From WHSO01 sp963732875 (GTDB lineage Bacteria > Pseudomonadota > Alphaproteobacteria > SMXQ01), in assembly GCA_963732875.1 (NCBI GenBank), contig CAVTBD010000002.1, forward strand, positions 1,054,001 to 1,118,000: a stretch of 64,000 nucleotides of DNA, in the 5' to 3' direction. The notes beneath the pieces were generated by a model. It saw only the letters and a list, made by a program, of their open reading frames with translations. It had not been told where the DNA came from and ran no database searches. The position numbers and the translations under genes are program-made. Position 1 is the stretch's first letter. Each line of letters starts with the position of its first letter. Positions 50,919 to 61,427 of this stretch are shown here, piece after piece.

Positions 50919-51601
50919 GGCGCGCCGCCGCCCATGAGGGCACGCCCGGCCGCGGCCGGCAGTGCGCCCATATGGGCGATCACCTCGGCGGCGCCGGCGG
51001 CAGCCAGCTCTCCGGCGTCGTGGAAGCCCCAGCCGACGCCGATCGCGGGCACGCGCGCCGCACGTGCCATCTCCACGTCGTAGGTGGTGTCGCCCACCAT
51101 GATGGTCTCGTGCGGCGCGGCGCCCGTTTCCGCCATGGCCGCGAGCAGCATGTCCGGGGCGGGCTTGCCAGCGTCGAAATCGACGCAGCGCAGCGTGACG
51201 AAGCGGCCCATCAGGCCGAAGCCGGCGAGGGTCGCGGAGAGGCCGCGCATGGACTTGCTGGTGGCGATGCCGAGCAGCCAGCCGTCGCCTTCGAGGGCAT
51301 CCAGGGTCTCGACCACGTCCGGGAACAGAGCCTCGGCCAACTCGCCCAATTCGCGCATGGCAAAAAAGGAATCCTTATAGAGCTCGGCGAGCTCCCCGTG
51401 GACCGGGCCGTCCAGTGCCGGTGCGAGCCGTGCGATAGCAGTCTCGAGCGGCAGGCCGACCACGCGGCGCACCGCCTCGGGCGCGGGCCGCGCCAGCGAC
51501 AGACCCGCAAAGGCGCGCGCCATGGCCGCGTCGATCATGTGGGCGCTGTCCACCAGCGTGCCGTCGAGGTCGAACACGGCGAGCTTAAGAGCGGGCACCA
51601 T
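50915..51601 (-). CDS. HAD-superfamily (subfamily IA) phosphatase
   Basis: A 228-residue phosphoglycolate-phosphatase-like hydrolase. Motif I is VFDLDGTLVDS with nucleophile Asp, motif II GIATSKS, motif III Lys in FDAGKPAPDM, and motif IV MVGDTTYDVEMA. The helical cap lies at about 20-85. Physiological substrate not determined. Start 51601 is 2 bp after the pseudouridine synthase stop, so the four leftward genes rluC-like, HAD, ATP12 and acylphosphatase form one unit. Confidence 0.9.
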   Translation of the reverse strand: MVPALKLAVFDLDGTLVDSAHMIDAAMARAFAGLSLARPAPEAVRRVVGLPLETAIARLAPALDGPVHGELAELYKDSFFAMRELGELAEALFPDVVETLDALEGDGWLLGIATSKSMRGLSATLAGFGLMGRFVTLRCVDFDAGKPAPDMLLAAMAETGAAPHETIMVGDTTYDVEMARAARVPAIGVGWGFHDAGELAAAGAAEVIAHMGALPAAAGRALMGGGAP

Positions 51602-51603
51602 GG

Positions 51604-52602
51604 TCAGTCGCGCGGGAACGGGTCGGCCTCGCCGCCCGCCTCGAAGCCGAAGGCGGCGACGGCGGCCGCCATGTGCGGCGGCAGCGGCGCGGTGATTTTC
51701 AGGATTCCGCCCGCCGGCTTCGGAATCTCGAGGCGGCAGGCATGGAGGTGCAGGCACTTCTCGAGGCCGAAGCCACCGATGAAGGCCTCCGCCCCGCCGT
51801 ACTTGCCGTCGCCCAGGATCGGCGTGCCGATGGCCGCAAGGTGGGCGCGCAGCTGATGGGTGCGGCCCGTGAGCGGCATCAGCGTCACCAGCGCGGCCTT
51901 CTGTCCGGCGGCATCCATCACCGCGAACAGGGTGACGGCGCGCTGGCCGTCCTCGGCGTCCCCCACCATCTTCTCGCGCCCGCGGCCGCCGGCCTTGCCG
52001 AGCGCGAGGTCGATCTTGCCCTGGCGCGGGCGCGGCACGCCGACGGTGATGGCGAGATAGATCTTGCGGGTTTCGCGGTGGCGGAACGCGGCGGTGAGCG
52101 CCTGGGCGGCGGCGCGGTGGCGCGCGATCACGAGAATGCCCGAAGTATCGCGGTCGAGACGGTGGACGAGGCGCGGACGCTCGGCGGCGCCGAAGCGCAG
52201 CGTGTCCAGCATGGCGTCGAGGTGACGGCGCGTGCCGGTGCCGCCCTGGACGGCGAGCCCGGCGGGCTTGTCGAGCACGATCATGTCGTCGTCGCGGTAG
52301 AGCACGCGGGCCTGCAGATCGCGCGCGTCGGCCGCCGTCACCGGTGCCGGAGCGGGTTTCCTGTCTGGCGGCGTTTTCGCTTCCCTGTCAGGGGCTTGCG
52401 CTTGAGGAGGGACACGGATTTCCTGCCCCACCGCGAGCCTGACGCCCGCCTTCGCGCGGTGACCGTCGACGCGCACCTGGCCGGTGCGCAGGAGCTTCTG
52501 CAGCTCGCCGAAACCGACCGCCGGGAAATGCGCGCGGAACCAGCGGTCGAGCCGGAGGCCGGCGTCCGCCGAGGCCACGGTCACGGTGCGGAAGGCGGCC
52601 AC
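51604..52602 (-). CDS. RluA/RluC-family pseudouridine synthase
   Basis: A 332-residue rRNA pseudouridine synthase. N-terminal S4 RNA-binding domain (RLDRWFRAHFPAVGFGELQKLLRTGQVRV), a Pro-rich linker, then the catalytic domain with the nucleophile Asp in RLVHRLDRDTSGIL and later LTGRTHQLRAHLAAIG. Domain order matches RluC/RluD; the target uridine cannot be read. Separated from crcB by 15 bp. Confidence 0.92.
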   Translation of the reverse strand: MAAFRTVTVASADAGLRLDRWFRAHFPAVGFGELQKLLRTGQVRVDGHRAKAGVRLAVGQEIRVPPQAQAPDREAKTPPDRKPAPAPVTAADARDLQARVLYRDDDMIVLDKPAGLAVQGGTGTRRHLDAMLDTLRFGAAERPRLVHRLDRDTSGILVIARHRAAAQALTAAFRHRETRKIYLAITVGVPRPRQGKIDLALGKAGGRGREKMVGDAEDGQRAVTLFAVMDAAGQKAALVTLMPLTGRTHQLRAHLAAIGTPILGDGKYGGAEAFIGGFGLEKCLHLHACRLEIPKPAGGILKITAPLPPHMAAAVAAFGFEAGGEADPFPRD

Positions 52603-52617
52603 GGGCGGCTGTTTCCT

Positions 52618-52998
52618 CTAGGTAAGCGCCATACGCGCCAGCGCGAGGCCCACGAACAGCGCGCCCACGGCCAGCACGAGGGAAGCCAGCATGTAGGCCG
52701 CGGCCGAGACCAGGGCGCCGCGCTCATAGAGCGTCGCCACGTCGAGGGAGAAGGTCGAGAAGGTGGTGAAGGCGCCGAGCATGCCGACCACGAGGAAAGC
52801 GCGCATCCCCTGTGCCGCCGACCATTTGAGGGCCAGCACCTCGACCAGCACGCCGAGCACGAACGAGCCGACCACGTTGGCCGTGAGCGTGCCCCAGGGA
52901 AACCCGCTGCCCCACAGGCGCCCGACCGCGGACATCACGAAATACCGCGCGACCGCACCGACGGCACCGCCGGCCGCGATCCAAACCAGCAACCTCAT
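52618..52998 (-). CDS. crcB: Fluoride channel CrcB/Fluc
   Basis: A 126-residue four-helix protein that exports fluoride as a dual-topology dimer. Signature GGAVGAVARYFV, GTLTANVVGSFVLG, and the phenylalanine-box region GMLGAFTTFSTFSLD. It overlaps rarA by 4 bp, so it is probably expressed with it; no fluoride riboswitch is expected within the overlap. Confidence 0.95.
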   Translation of the reverse strand: MRLLVWIAAGGAVGAVARYFVMSAVGRLWGSGFPWGTLTANVVGSFVLGVLVEVLALKWSAAQGMRAFLVVGMLGAFTTFSTFSLDVATLYERGALVSAAAYMLASLVLAVGALFVGLALARMALT

Positions 52999-54362
52999 GT
53001 CCTGATCCCCTTGCCTTTCTTGTTCTTGGCCCCGGCGTCACCACCGGGCTCGGGTTCGTCGTCCTCCGGCGCCCGGGCGGCCGCGCGCTCGCTGCGCAGG
53101 CGCGCCCAGTAGGCCAGCCGCTTGGCGACCTCGCGCTCAAAGCCGCGTTCGCTCGGGTTATAGAACGACTGGCGTGCCATGCCATCGGGAAAGTAGTTCT
53201 GGCCCGAGAAAGCATCCTCCGCCTTGTGGTCGTATTCGTAGCCGGCGCCGTAGCCGAGCTCGCCCATCAGGCGGGTCGGCGCATTGAGGATGTGCTTGGG
53301 CGGCATCACCGAGCCGGTCTCCCGCGCCGCACGCCGCGCCGCCCCTTCCGCCTTGTAGGCGGCGTTCGACTTGGGCGCGGTAGCGAGGTAGATGACCGCC
53401 TGCACCACCGCGAGCTCGCCCTCGGGCGACCCCAGGAAGTCGTAGGCGTCCTTGGCGGCGAGCGCCTGGTGCAGGGCCTCGGGATCGGCGAGGCCGACGT
53501 CCTCGGAGGCGAACCGCACCAGCCGGCGCACGATATAAAGCGGCGGCTCGCCTCCCTCCAGCATACGCGCGAGCCAGTAGAGCGACGCATCGACGTCGGA
53601 GCCGCGCAACGATTTGTGCAGCGCCGAAATCAGGTTGTAGTGGCCTTCCCGGGCCTTGTCGTAAAGCGGCGCGCGCTTCTGCAGGAGACGCACGAGCGCG
53701 TCGGGGGCGAGCGGCGCCGTGTCCTTGAGGGCGAACAGCTCCTCGGCGAGGTTGAGGAGATAGCGCCCGTCGCCGTCGGCCATGGCCTTAAGCGCCTCGC
53801 GCGCATCGGGGGTGAGCAGCAATTTGGCACGCTCGGCCGCCTCGGCGCGCGCGAGCAGGGTTTCGAGCGCCTCGGGCCCGAGCCGGTTGAGCACAAACAC
53901 CTGGCAGCGCGACAGCAGCGCGCCGATGATCTCGAACGACGGGTTCTCGGTGGTGGCGCCGATCAGGATCACCGTGCCGTCCTCGACGTAGGGCAGGAAG
54001 CCGTCCTGTTGGGCGCGATTGAAGCGGTGGATCTCGTCGACGAACAGGAGCGTGCCCTTGCCCATCTCGCGGCGCTTGCGGGCCTCCCCGAACACGCGCT
54101 TCAGGTCTGCGACGCCCGAGAACACCGCCGACAGCGGCTCGAAATGAAGGTCGGTCGCCTGGGCCAGCAGGCGCGCGATGGTGGTCTTGCCGCACCCGGG
54201 CGGCCCCCACAGCACCATGCTGGCGAGCCGGCGCGCGCGCACCATGCGGCCGATCGGCCCCTCGGGCCCGAGCAGGTGGTCCTGGCCGAGCACCTCGTCG
54301 AGCTTGCGTGGCCGAAGGCGGTCGGCAAGCGGACGCGGTGCCCCGGCCTCGAACAGGGTCAT
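52995..54362 (-). CDS. rarA: Replication-associated recombination protein A
   Basis: A 455-residue AAA+ clamp-loader-like ATPase (MgsA/RarA, homologue of WRNIP1) acting at stalled forks. Walker A GPPGCGKTTIARLLA near residue 56, Walker B FVDEIHRFN, sensor ATTENPSFE, and C-terminal tetramerisation domain with YWLARMLEGGEPPLYIVRRL. A Lys/Gly-rich tail extends past the family core. It overlaps both the protease gene upstream and crcB downstream by 4 bp. Confidence 0.95.
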   Translation of the reverse strand: MTLFEAGAPRPLADRLRPRKLDEVLGQDHLLGPEGPIGRMVRARRLASMVLWGPPGCGKTTIARLLAQATDLHFEPLSAVFSGVADLKRVFGEARKRREMGKGTLLFVDEIHRFNRAQQDGFLPYVEDGTVILIGATTENPSFEIIGALLSRCQVFVLNRLGPEALETLLARAEAAERAKLLLTPDAREALKAMADGDGRYLLNLAEELFALKDTAPLAPDALVRLLQKRAPLYDKAREGHYNLISALHKSLRGSDVDASLYWLARMLEGGEPPLYIVRRLVRFASEDVGLADPEALHQALAAKDAYDFLGSPEGELAVVQAVIYLATAPKSNAAYKAEGAARRAARETGSVMPPKHILNAPTRLMGELGYGAGYEYDHKAEDAFSGQNYFPDGMARQSFYNPSERGFEREVAKRLAYWARLRSERAAARAPEDDEPEPGGDAGAKNKKGKGIRT

Positions 54363-55825
54363 TGGACACCGCCGATGACGATGGTCGCCTCATGGCCGTC
54401 GCGCTCCAGCGCGATGCGCCAGCGGGCGGCACCGTCGTTGTCGGTCAACACCTGCTCGAGCCGGGCGACGCTGTCCACGGCGGTGCCGTTGACGGCGCGG
54501 ATCACGTCCTTGGGCCTGAGGCCGGCCTGACGGGCGATGCCGCTCGGCGCAATCTTGGCGATCACCACACCCCGCAGGTCCATGGCCAGGGACAGCGCGT
54601 CGGCGGACGCCGGCGACAGGTTCATCACCGTCGCCCCGGCGAGCGGGTTGGCTCCCTCGATCACGGTCGTGTCGCGCCGCGGGACCTCGGGCGGCGGCCG
54701 GAGGGCAATGGCAAGCGTCGTCTCGCGGCCGGCACGGATCACGGAGAGCCGCGCCGTGCCACCCACCGGCAGGGTCGCGAGCCGGAAGCGCAGCGCCTCC
54801 ACGTCGTCGACCTCGAGGCCGTCGACCTCGGTCACCACATCGCCCTGCCGGAGCCCGGCAATGGCGGCCGGCGAGCCCTTGTCGACCTGGGTGATGATCA
54901 CGCCGCGCGGGTGCGACATGCCGATCGTGCCGGCGACCTGGGCGGTGACGCGGTGGCCCGAGGCGCCGAGCCAGGGACGCACCACGTGCCCGCCCGTGGC
55001 GGCAGCCTTGAGCACCGCGCGCACCATGGCCGACGGGATTGCGAAGCCGATGCCGATCGAGCCGCCCGAGCGCGAGAAGATCGCCGTGTTGATGCCGGCG
55101 AGCCGCCCATCGAGGGTCACCAGCGCGCCGCCCGAGTTGCCCGGATTGATGGCCGCGTCGGTCTGGATGAAGAAGCGGTAGTCGGCGACGCCGATGGTGG
55201 TGCGCGCGAGCGCGGAGACGATGCCGCTGGTCACGGTCTGCCCGACCCCGAACGGGTTGCCGATGGCGAGCACGATGTCGCCGACCTCGAGCTTGTCGGA
55301 ATCATGGAGCTCCAGGTAGGGCAGCTTCTCCTTGCCCGCATCGATGCGCAGCACGGCGAGGTCGGTACGGGAATCGATCAGCACCACGTGGGCGTCGAAC
55401 TCGCGCCGGTCGGCCAGCACCACGCGTATCTCGTCGGCGCCTTTCACCACGTGGACGTTGGTGATGATGGTGCCGTTGGGGGCGACGATCACGCCCGAGC
55501 CGAGGGAGGTGCGCACCCGCTTGCGCACCGGGCCGACAGCGAATTCGTCGGGGAAGAAGCGCCGCCACAGGGGATCGTCGAACAGCGGGCTGCGCTCGCG
55601 CTCGGCCTCCACCTTGCGGGTGTAGATGTTGACCACCGCCGGGGCGACCTCCTTCACCACCGGCGCGAAGGAGAGCTGGATCTGGGTGCGGCTCTGGGGC
55701 ACCGCCTTGGCGGGCGCATCGGCGGCCCGTGCCACGCCGGCACAGGCCAGCGCCATGGCGAGCACGAGCGCCGGCAGCCCGGCCCCCGGACGCTTCACGA
55801 AAACGGAAAAAGGTATCGGCGGCAT
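54359..55825 (-). CDS. DegP/HtrA-type periplasmic serine protease
   Basis: A 488-residue Do-family protease with signal peptide (LPALVLAMALACAGVARAA). Trypsin-like domain with catalytic His in ITNVHVVKG, Asp in DSRTDLAVLR and Ser in NPGNSGGALV. Two PDZ domains follow (about 260-350 and 390-480: GVIITQVDKGSPAAIAGLRQGD and GVVIAKIAPSGIARQAGLRPKD). Acts in envelope protein quality control. Start 55825 is chosen at MPPIPFSVFV. Overlaps rarA by ATGA. Confidence 0.92.
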   Translation of the reverse strand: MPPIPFSVFVKRPGAGLPALVLAMALACAGVARAADAPAKAVPQSRTQIQLSFAPVVKEVAPAVVNIYTRKVEAERERSPLFDDPLWRRFFPDEFAVGPVRKRVRTSLGSGVIVAPNGTIITNVHVVKGADEIRVVLADRREFDAHVVLIDSRTDLAVLRIDAGKEKLPYLELHDSDKLEVGDIVLAIGNPFGVGQTVTSGIVSALARTTIGVADYRFFIQTDAAINPGNSGGALVTLDGRLAGINTAIFSRSGGSIGIGFAIPSAMVRAVLKAAATGGHVVRPWLGASGHRVTAQVAGTIGMSHPRGVIITQVDKGSPAAIAGLRQGDVVTEVDGLEVDDVEALRFRLATLPVGGTARLSVIRAGRETTLAIALRPPPEVPRRDTTVIEGANPLAGATVMNLSPASADALSLAMDLRGVVIAKIAPSGIARQAGLRPKDVIRAVNGTAVDSVARLEQVLTDNDGAARWRIALERDGHEATIVIGGVQ

Positions 55826-55845
55826 CGCGGCGATCCTACCACCGG

Positions 55846-55876
55846 CCAAAAGGAAAAGGCAGCCCGAGGGGCTGCC
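55846..55876 (-). terminator. Terminator of the ribosomal alpha operon
   Basis: On the minus strand GGCAGCCC pairs with GGGCTGCC (8 bp, 3-nt loop) and is followed by TTTTCCTTTT. It begins 26 nt after the rplQ stop and just before the protease gene. Confidence 0.93.
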
Positions 55877-55902
55877 TTCCCGATACGCGAACGGAGCCGG
55901 GC

Positions 55903-56328
55903 TTAGGCCTCGGCGGCCTCTTCCTCGGCGCCCTGGACCGGCCCCGAATCCTGGCCCTTGGCCTCGGGGTCGCGGTCGACCAGCTCGATCAGCGCCATCG
56001 GCGCGGCGTCGCCGTAGCGCACGCCCGCCTTGAGCACGCGGGTATAGCCGCCGCGACGCTCCGCGTAGCGCGGGGCGAGCGTGTCGAACAGCTTGCTGGC
56101 GAGCGCCGCGTCGCCGCCCAGCACCGACAGCGCCTGGCGCCGCGCGTGCAGGTTGCCCCGCTTGCCGAGCGTGATCAGCTTGTCCACCACCGGGCGAAGC
56201 TCCTTCGCCTTAGGCAGCGTGGTCTTGATCTGCTCGTGCTTCACGAGCGCCGCCGCGAGGTTGTTGAACATCGCCTTGCGATGGGCAGAGGTGCGGTTCA
56301 GTTTCCTGCCGCTGATACGGTGACGCAT
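55903..56328 (-). CDS. rplQ: 50S ribosomal protein L17
   Basis: A 141-residue L17 starting MRHRISGRKLNRTSAHRKAMF, with an Asp/Glu-rich tail after about residue 118. A good Shine-Dalgarno (GGAG, 8 nt) lies in the 24 nt between the start and the repeat element. Last gene of the ribosomal operon. Confidence 0.97.
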   Translation of the reverse strand: MRHRISGRKLNRTSAHRKAMFNNLAAALVKHEQIKTTLPKAKELRPVVDKLITLGKRGNLHARRQALSVLGGDAALASKLFDTLAPRYAERRGGYTRVLKAGVRYGDAAPMALIELVDRDPEAKGQDSGPVQGAEEEAAEA

Positions 56329-56352
56329 GGGACTTTCTCCGGTTGCGAACCC

Positions 56353-56518
56353 CTAGTGTGGTGGATTTGAAGTTCCTGACATTGTTCGAGGCGACATCGA
56401 AAGGAACTTCAAATCCATAACCACACTAAAATCCAATAATTTCCAGTGTCGTTTCGGTCTAGAAGTTCGCCACGCGGCCGGCCCGAATATAAAGCGAACT
56501 TCTAAACCACGACACCGG
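56353..56518. mobile_element. Double-hairpin MITE/REPIN-like element, copy 3, between rpoA and rplQ
   Basis: Same orientation as copy 1: unit 1 at 56353-56429, spacer AATCCAATAATTT, unit 2 at 56443-56518. It is the most diverged copy, and three CTAG sites have decayed (CTAA, CCAG, CCGG). In unit 2, two base pairs changed on both arms relative to copy 1 (C-G to T-A in the inner stem; T-A to C-G at the base). The three remaining mismatches are C-A on the plus strand but G-U wobbles in the minus-strand RNA, which is the strand transcribed here. It starts 9 nt past the rpoA stop. Confidence 0.9.
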
Positions 56519-56527
56519 AGCCGCTGC

Positions 56528-57547
56528 TCAATAGGGCTCTTCGAGCCGCTTGGCAAGTTCCTCGATGTTTTCCGGCGGCCAGTCCGGGATTTCCATGCCG
56601 AGATGGAGCCCCATCTGGGCCAGCACTTCCTTGATCTCGTTCAGCGACTTGCGGCCGAAGTTCGGGGTCCGGAGCATCTCCGCCTCGGTCTTCTGCACCA
56701 GATCGCCGATGTAGATGATGTTGTCGTTCTTGAGGCAGTTGGCCGAACGCACCGAGAGCTCGAGCTCCTCGACCTTGCGCAGCAGGTTCTTGTTGAACGC
56801 CGGCTCCTCCGTCCGCTCCTCGGCGACGACCGTGGTCGGCTCCTCGAAGTTGATGAACAGCTGGAGCTGGTCCTGCAGGATGCGCGCGGCAAGCGCCACC
56901 GCATCCTCGGGGCTCACCGTGCCGTCGGTCTCGACGTCGAGGATGAGCTTGTCGTAGTCGGTGACTTGGCCGACGCGGGTGTTCTCGACCTTGTAGGCCA
57001 TCTTGCGGACCGGCGAATAGATGGCGTCCACCGGGATCAGGCCGATGGGCGCATCCTCGGGACGGTTCTGCACCGCCGGGACGTAGCCCTTGCCGGTCTG
57101 GACGTTGAGCTCCATCGACAGGTTGGCGCCCTTGTCCAGCGTGCACAGCACGAGGCCGGGATTGAGGATCTCGACGCCGCCGGGGGCCTGGATCTGGGCC
57201 GCGGTGACCTCGCCCGGACCGGTCGCCTTGAGCGACAGGCGGTGCGGCCCCTCGTTCACCGTGCGGATGGCGAGCTCCTTGATGTTGAGGACGATGTCGG
57301 TCACGTCCTCGCGCACGCCCGGAATCGAGGAGAACTCGTGCAGGATGCCGTCGATGTGAATAGAGGTAACGGCGGCGCCCTGGAGCGACGACAGCAGGAT
57401 GCGGCGCAGCGCATTGCCGAGCGTCAGGCCGAAGCCACGCTCCAGCGGCTCGGCCACGACGGTGGCGAAGCGGCTCGGCTCCTTGCCGGGCTCGACGTTG
57501 AGCTTGTTCGGCTTAATCAGTTCGGTCCAGTTCTTCTGAATCACCAA
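56528..57547 (-). CDS. rpoA: DNA-directed RNA polymerase subunit alpha
   Basis: A 339-residue alpha subunit. N-terminal domain with GFGLTLGNALRRILLSSLQGAAVTSI, linker, and C-terminal domain with LELSVRSANCLKNDNI and LRTPNFGRKSLNEIKEVLAQMGL, which contacts UP elements and activators. Normal length. Separated from rplQ by the inserted element, whereas these two genes are usually only a few tens of bases apart. Confidence 0.98.
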   Translation of the reverse strand: MVIQKNWTELIKPNKLNVEPGKEPSRFATVVAEPLERGFGLTLGNALRRILLSSLQGAAVTSIHIDGILHEFSSIPGVREDVTDIVLNIKELAIRTVNEGPHRLSLKATGPGEVTAAQIQAPGGVEILNPGLVLCTLDKGANLSMELNVQTGKGYVPAVQNRPEDAPIGLIPVDAIYSPVRKMAYKVENTRVGQVTDYDKLILDVETDGTVSPEDAVALAARILQDQLQLFINFEEPTTVVAEERTEEPAFNKNLLRKVEELELSVRSANCLKNDNIIYIGDLVQKTEAEMLRTPNFGRKSLNEIKEVLAQMGLHLGMEIPDWPPENIEELAKRLEEPY

Positions 57548-57672
57548 TGTGACCTCATCTCTTGGCGGCGTGCCGCCTTTCGAGTGGCCTCCGTGCCGAG
57601 GCCGCCGGGAAGCTGCGGCATGGCCGGAGGAAATGGCGGGCCCGCGTCGCGCGGAGCCGCCGGAAACGCGGA

Positions 57673-58077
57673 TTAAACGCGGCGCCGCTTCGGCGGACGG
57701 CAGCCGTTATGCGGGATCGGCGTGACGTCACGGATCGACAGGATGGTGAAGCCCACCGTCTGCAGCGCGCGCAGCGCCGATTCACGACCCGAGCCCGGGC
57801 CCTTGACCTCGACCTCGAGGGTCTTCATGCCATGCTCCATGGCCTTGCGCCCGGCGTCCTCGGCCGCGATCTGCGCGGCATAGGGCGTCGACTTGCGCGA
57901 GCCCTTGAAGCCTTGGGCACCGGCCGACGACCAGGAAATTGTGTTCCCCTGGGCATCGGTGATGGTGATCATCGTGTTGTTGAAGCTCGCGTTCACATGG
58001 GCAACGCCCGACGCGATATTCTTTCGGTCGCGGCGGCGGGTACGCGCGCCGGCAGCAGCAGCAGGAGGTGTCGCCAT
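57673..58077 (-). CDS. rpsK: 30S ribosomal protein S11
   Basis: A 134-residue S11 with GVAHVNASFNNTMITITD, FKGSRKSTPYAAQ and the C-terminal VTPIPHNGCRPPKRRRV. Normal length, in the alpha operon between rpsM and rpoA (125-bp gap to rpoA). Confidence 0.98.
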   Translation of the reverse strand: MATPPAAAAGARTRRRDRKNIASGVAHVNASFNNTMITITDAQGNTISWSSAGAQGFKGSRKSTPYAAQIAAEDAGRKAMEHGMKTLEVEVKGPGSGRESALRALQTVGFTILSIRDVTPIPHNGCRPPKRRRV

Positions 58078-58104
58078 GTTCCGTTCCTAACGAATAAAAT
58101 GCTC

Positions 58105-58479
58105 TTAGACAGCTTTCTTCTTGCCGGCAATCGGCCGCGCCTTGCCCTTGCGGGTACGCGCGTTGGTATGGGTACGCTGGCCGTGGACCGGCAGCCCCTT
58201 GCGGTGACGCAGGCCGCGGTAGCTGCCGAGGTCCATCAGCCGCTTGATGTTCATCGCCGTCTCGCGGCGCAGGTCGCCTTCCACGCGATAGTCGTTGTCG
58301 ATGATCTCGCGAATGCGGATGACCTCGTCGTCGGTCAGCTGATGCACGCGCTGGCCCGTCGCGATACCCGCCTTGTGGCAGATGTCCTTGGCCAGCTTCG
58401 AGCCGATGCCGTGAATGTAGGTGAGGCCCACCTCGACCCGCTTCTCGGTCGGAATGTTAACGCCAGCAATGCGCGCCAA
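58105..58479 (-). CDS. rpsM: 30S ribosomal protein S13
   Basis: A 124-residue S13. The TTG codon at 58479 is preferred as start because it gives the usual ARIAGVNIP beginning and has GGGAG about 8 nt upstream; an earlier TTG at 58494 adds GVKVL. The C-terminal tail RTHTNARTRKGKARPIAGKK is typical. Confidence 0.95.
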   Translation of the reverse strand: MARIAGVNIPTEKRVEVGLTYIHGIGSKLAKDICHKAGIATGQRVHQLTDDEVIRIREIIDNDYRVEGDLRRETAMNIKRLMDLGSYRGLRHRKGLPVHGQRTHTNARTRKGKARPIAGKKKAV

Positions 58480-58585
58480 GACTTTGACTCCCAATCAGAA
58501 TAGGTTGTAACGGAATCGCCCGCGGGCCCTCGAAAAGGCGAGCGATTATAGGAAAAACCGGCCTCAAGTCAACCGCCCAAACCCC

Positions 58586-59238
58586 TCATTTTCCGGCCTT
58601 TCCAATGATTTCGTCGATGGCCCGGGCGACCGTCTCGATCGAGCCCATGCCGTCCACGAAAATCAGCGCCCCCCGGGCCTTGTAATAAGGCAGAAGGGGC
58701 GCCGTCTGGCCGTGGTAGGCCCGGAGCCGGGCCACCACGGTCTCGGCGGTGTCGTCCTTGCGGCGCACGAACTCGGTGCTGCCGCAGCCGTCGCAAACCC
58801 CCGCCTGCCTGGGCTTGCGGTTGGTATCGTGGTAGCCCATGCCGCACCTGGCACAGGTGTAGCGCCCGGAAATCCGGGCCACCAGGGCGTCGTCGTCGAC
58901 CCTGAGCTCGATCACATGGTCGAGCTTGAGGCCCTTCTCGGCCAGCATCCGGTCGAGCGCCTCGGCCTGGGGCACGGTACGCGGGAAGCCGTCGAGGATG
59001 AAGCCACCGGCACAGTCGGCCTCGCCGATGCGGTCGGCGATCATCTTGATCATGACGCCGTCGGGCACCAGGTCGCCGCGCTCCATGATCGCCTTGACCT
59101 CCTTGCCGAGCGCGCTGCCCGAGGCCACCGCCGCGCGCAGCATGTCGCCCGTAGACAACTGCTTGAGGCCGTAGAGCTGCTCGAGGCGCTGGGCCTGGGT
59201 GCCCTTGCCGGCGCCCGGTGGTCCGAGAAGGATCAGAT

Positions 59239-59242
<4 letters not shown>
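58586..59242 (-). CDS. adk: Adenylate kinase (zinc-lid type)
   Basis: A 218-residue nucleoside kinase, ATP + AMP to 2 ADP. P-loop GPPGAGKGTQ, FILDGFPRTVPQA, and a long lid carrying four cysteines (CARC and CDGC) that should bind zinc, as in Gram-positive and alphaproteobacterial enzymes. Start overlaps the secY stop by ATGA, so it is translationally coupled to the ribosomal operon. Confidence 0.97.
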
Positions 59243-60582
<1,340 letters not shown>

Positions 60583-60633
60583 GAACCCTCTCCAGAAAAC
60601 GGCGGTGCGGACAACGGCGCCCGCGCCTCGGGA

Positions 60634-61206
60634 TTACGCGCCCTGCTCGCCCGTCTCGGCGGCGGAGGCGGCAGCGGCACGGCGGGCGGCGCGGGCCGCC
60701 TTGCGGCCGCGGCTGCCCTTGGGCGGACGTTTCTCGCGCGTGCCCGGCAGGCGCTCGGCCGTGACCGATCCGCCGGCGCCTTCGATGGCCGCGATCGCGG
60801 AACGGGTCGCGCCCGCGACCTCGAGCGTCAGCTTCGCCTTGAGCGAGCCGTTGCCGAGGACGCGCACGCCGTCGCGCAAATGCTTGATCACGCCCGCTTC
60901 CTTGAGCACGGCGCCGGTCACGGGCTGGGACGCGTCGATGCGCTTGCCGTCCACGGCCGCCTGCAGGTCATCGAGACCGACCTCGGCGTAGCGCTTGGCG
61001 GAAATGTTGTTGAAGCCGCGCTTGGGCAAGCGCCGGTGCAGCGGCATCTGGCCGCCTTCGAAGCCCTTGATGGCCACGCCTTCGCGCGACTTCTGGCCCT
61101 TCACGCCGCGGCCACCGGTCTTGCCCTTGCCGGAGCCGATGCCGCGGCCGACGCGGATACGCTCCTTGCGGGCGCCCGGACGATCTGAAATCTCGTTGAG
61201 TTTCAT
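60634..61206 (-). CDS. rplO: 50S ribosomal protein L15
   Basis: A 190-residue L15: KLNEISDRPGARKERIRVGRGIGSGKGKTGGRGVKGQKSR-type N-terminus, then GFEGGQMPLHRRLPKRGF. It is about 30-40 residues longer than usual because of a basic Ala/Arg-rich tail (RGRKAARAARRAAAASAAE), which seems to be a lineage-specific extension. Confidence 0.96.
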   Translation of the reverse strand: MKLNEISDRPGARKERIRVGRGIGSGKGKTGGRGVKGQKSREGVAIKGFEGGQMPLHRRLPKRGFNNISAKRYAEVGLDDLQAAVDGKRIDASQPVTGAVLKEAGVIKHLRDGVRVLGNGSLKAKLTLEVAGATRSAIAAIEGAGGSVTAERLPGTREKRPPKGSRGRKAARAARRAAAASAAETGEQGA

Positions 61207-61210
61207 AGAC

Positions 61211-61426
61211 TTAATCCTTCGTCGGCTGGTGCCGTGCTACTTCGAACTCTTCGACCCTGACGAGGTGGGCGACCTTGGCGATCATGCCGCGCACCGACGG
61301 CGTGTCGATCAGCTCGCGGGTCCGGTTCATCTTGTTGAGGCCGAGCCCGATCAGCGTCGCGCGCTGGTCGGACGGGCGGCGGATCGGGCTGCCGATCTGG
61401 GTCACGCGGATGGTCTTGCCGGCCAT
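61211..61426 (-). CDS. rpmD: 50S ribosomal protein L30
   Basis: A 71-residue L30 with IRVTQIGSPIRRPSDQRATLIGLGLNKM and VRGMIAKVAHLV, in the standard rpsE-rpmD-rplO order. Confidence 0.96.
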   Translation of the reverse strand: MAGKTIRVTQIGSPIRRPSDQRATLIGLGLNKMNRTRELIDTPSVRGMIAKVAHLVRVEEFEVARHQPTKD

Positions 61427-61427
61427 G

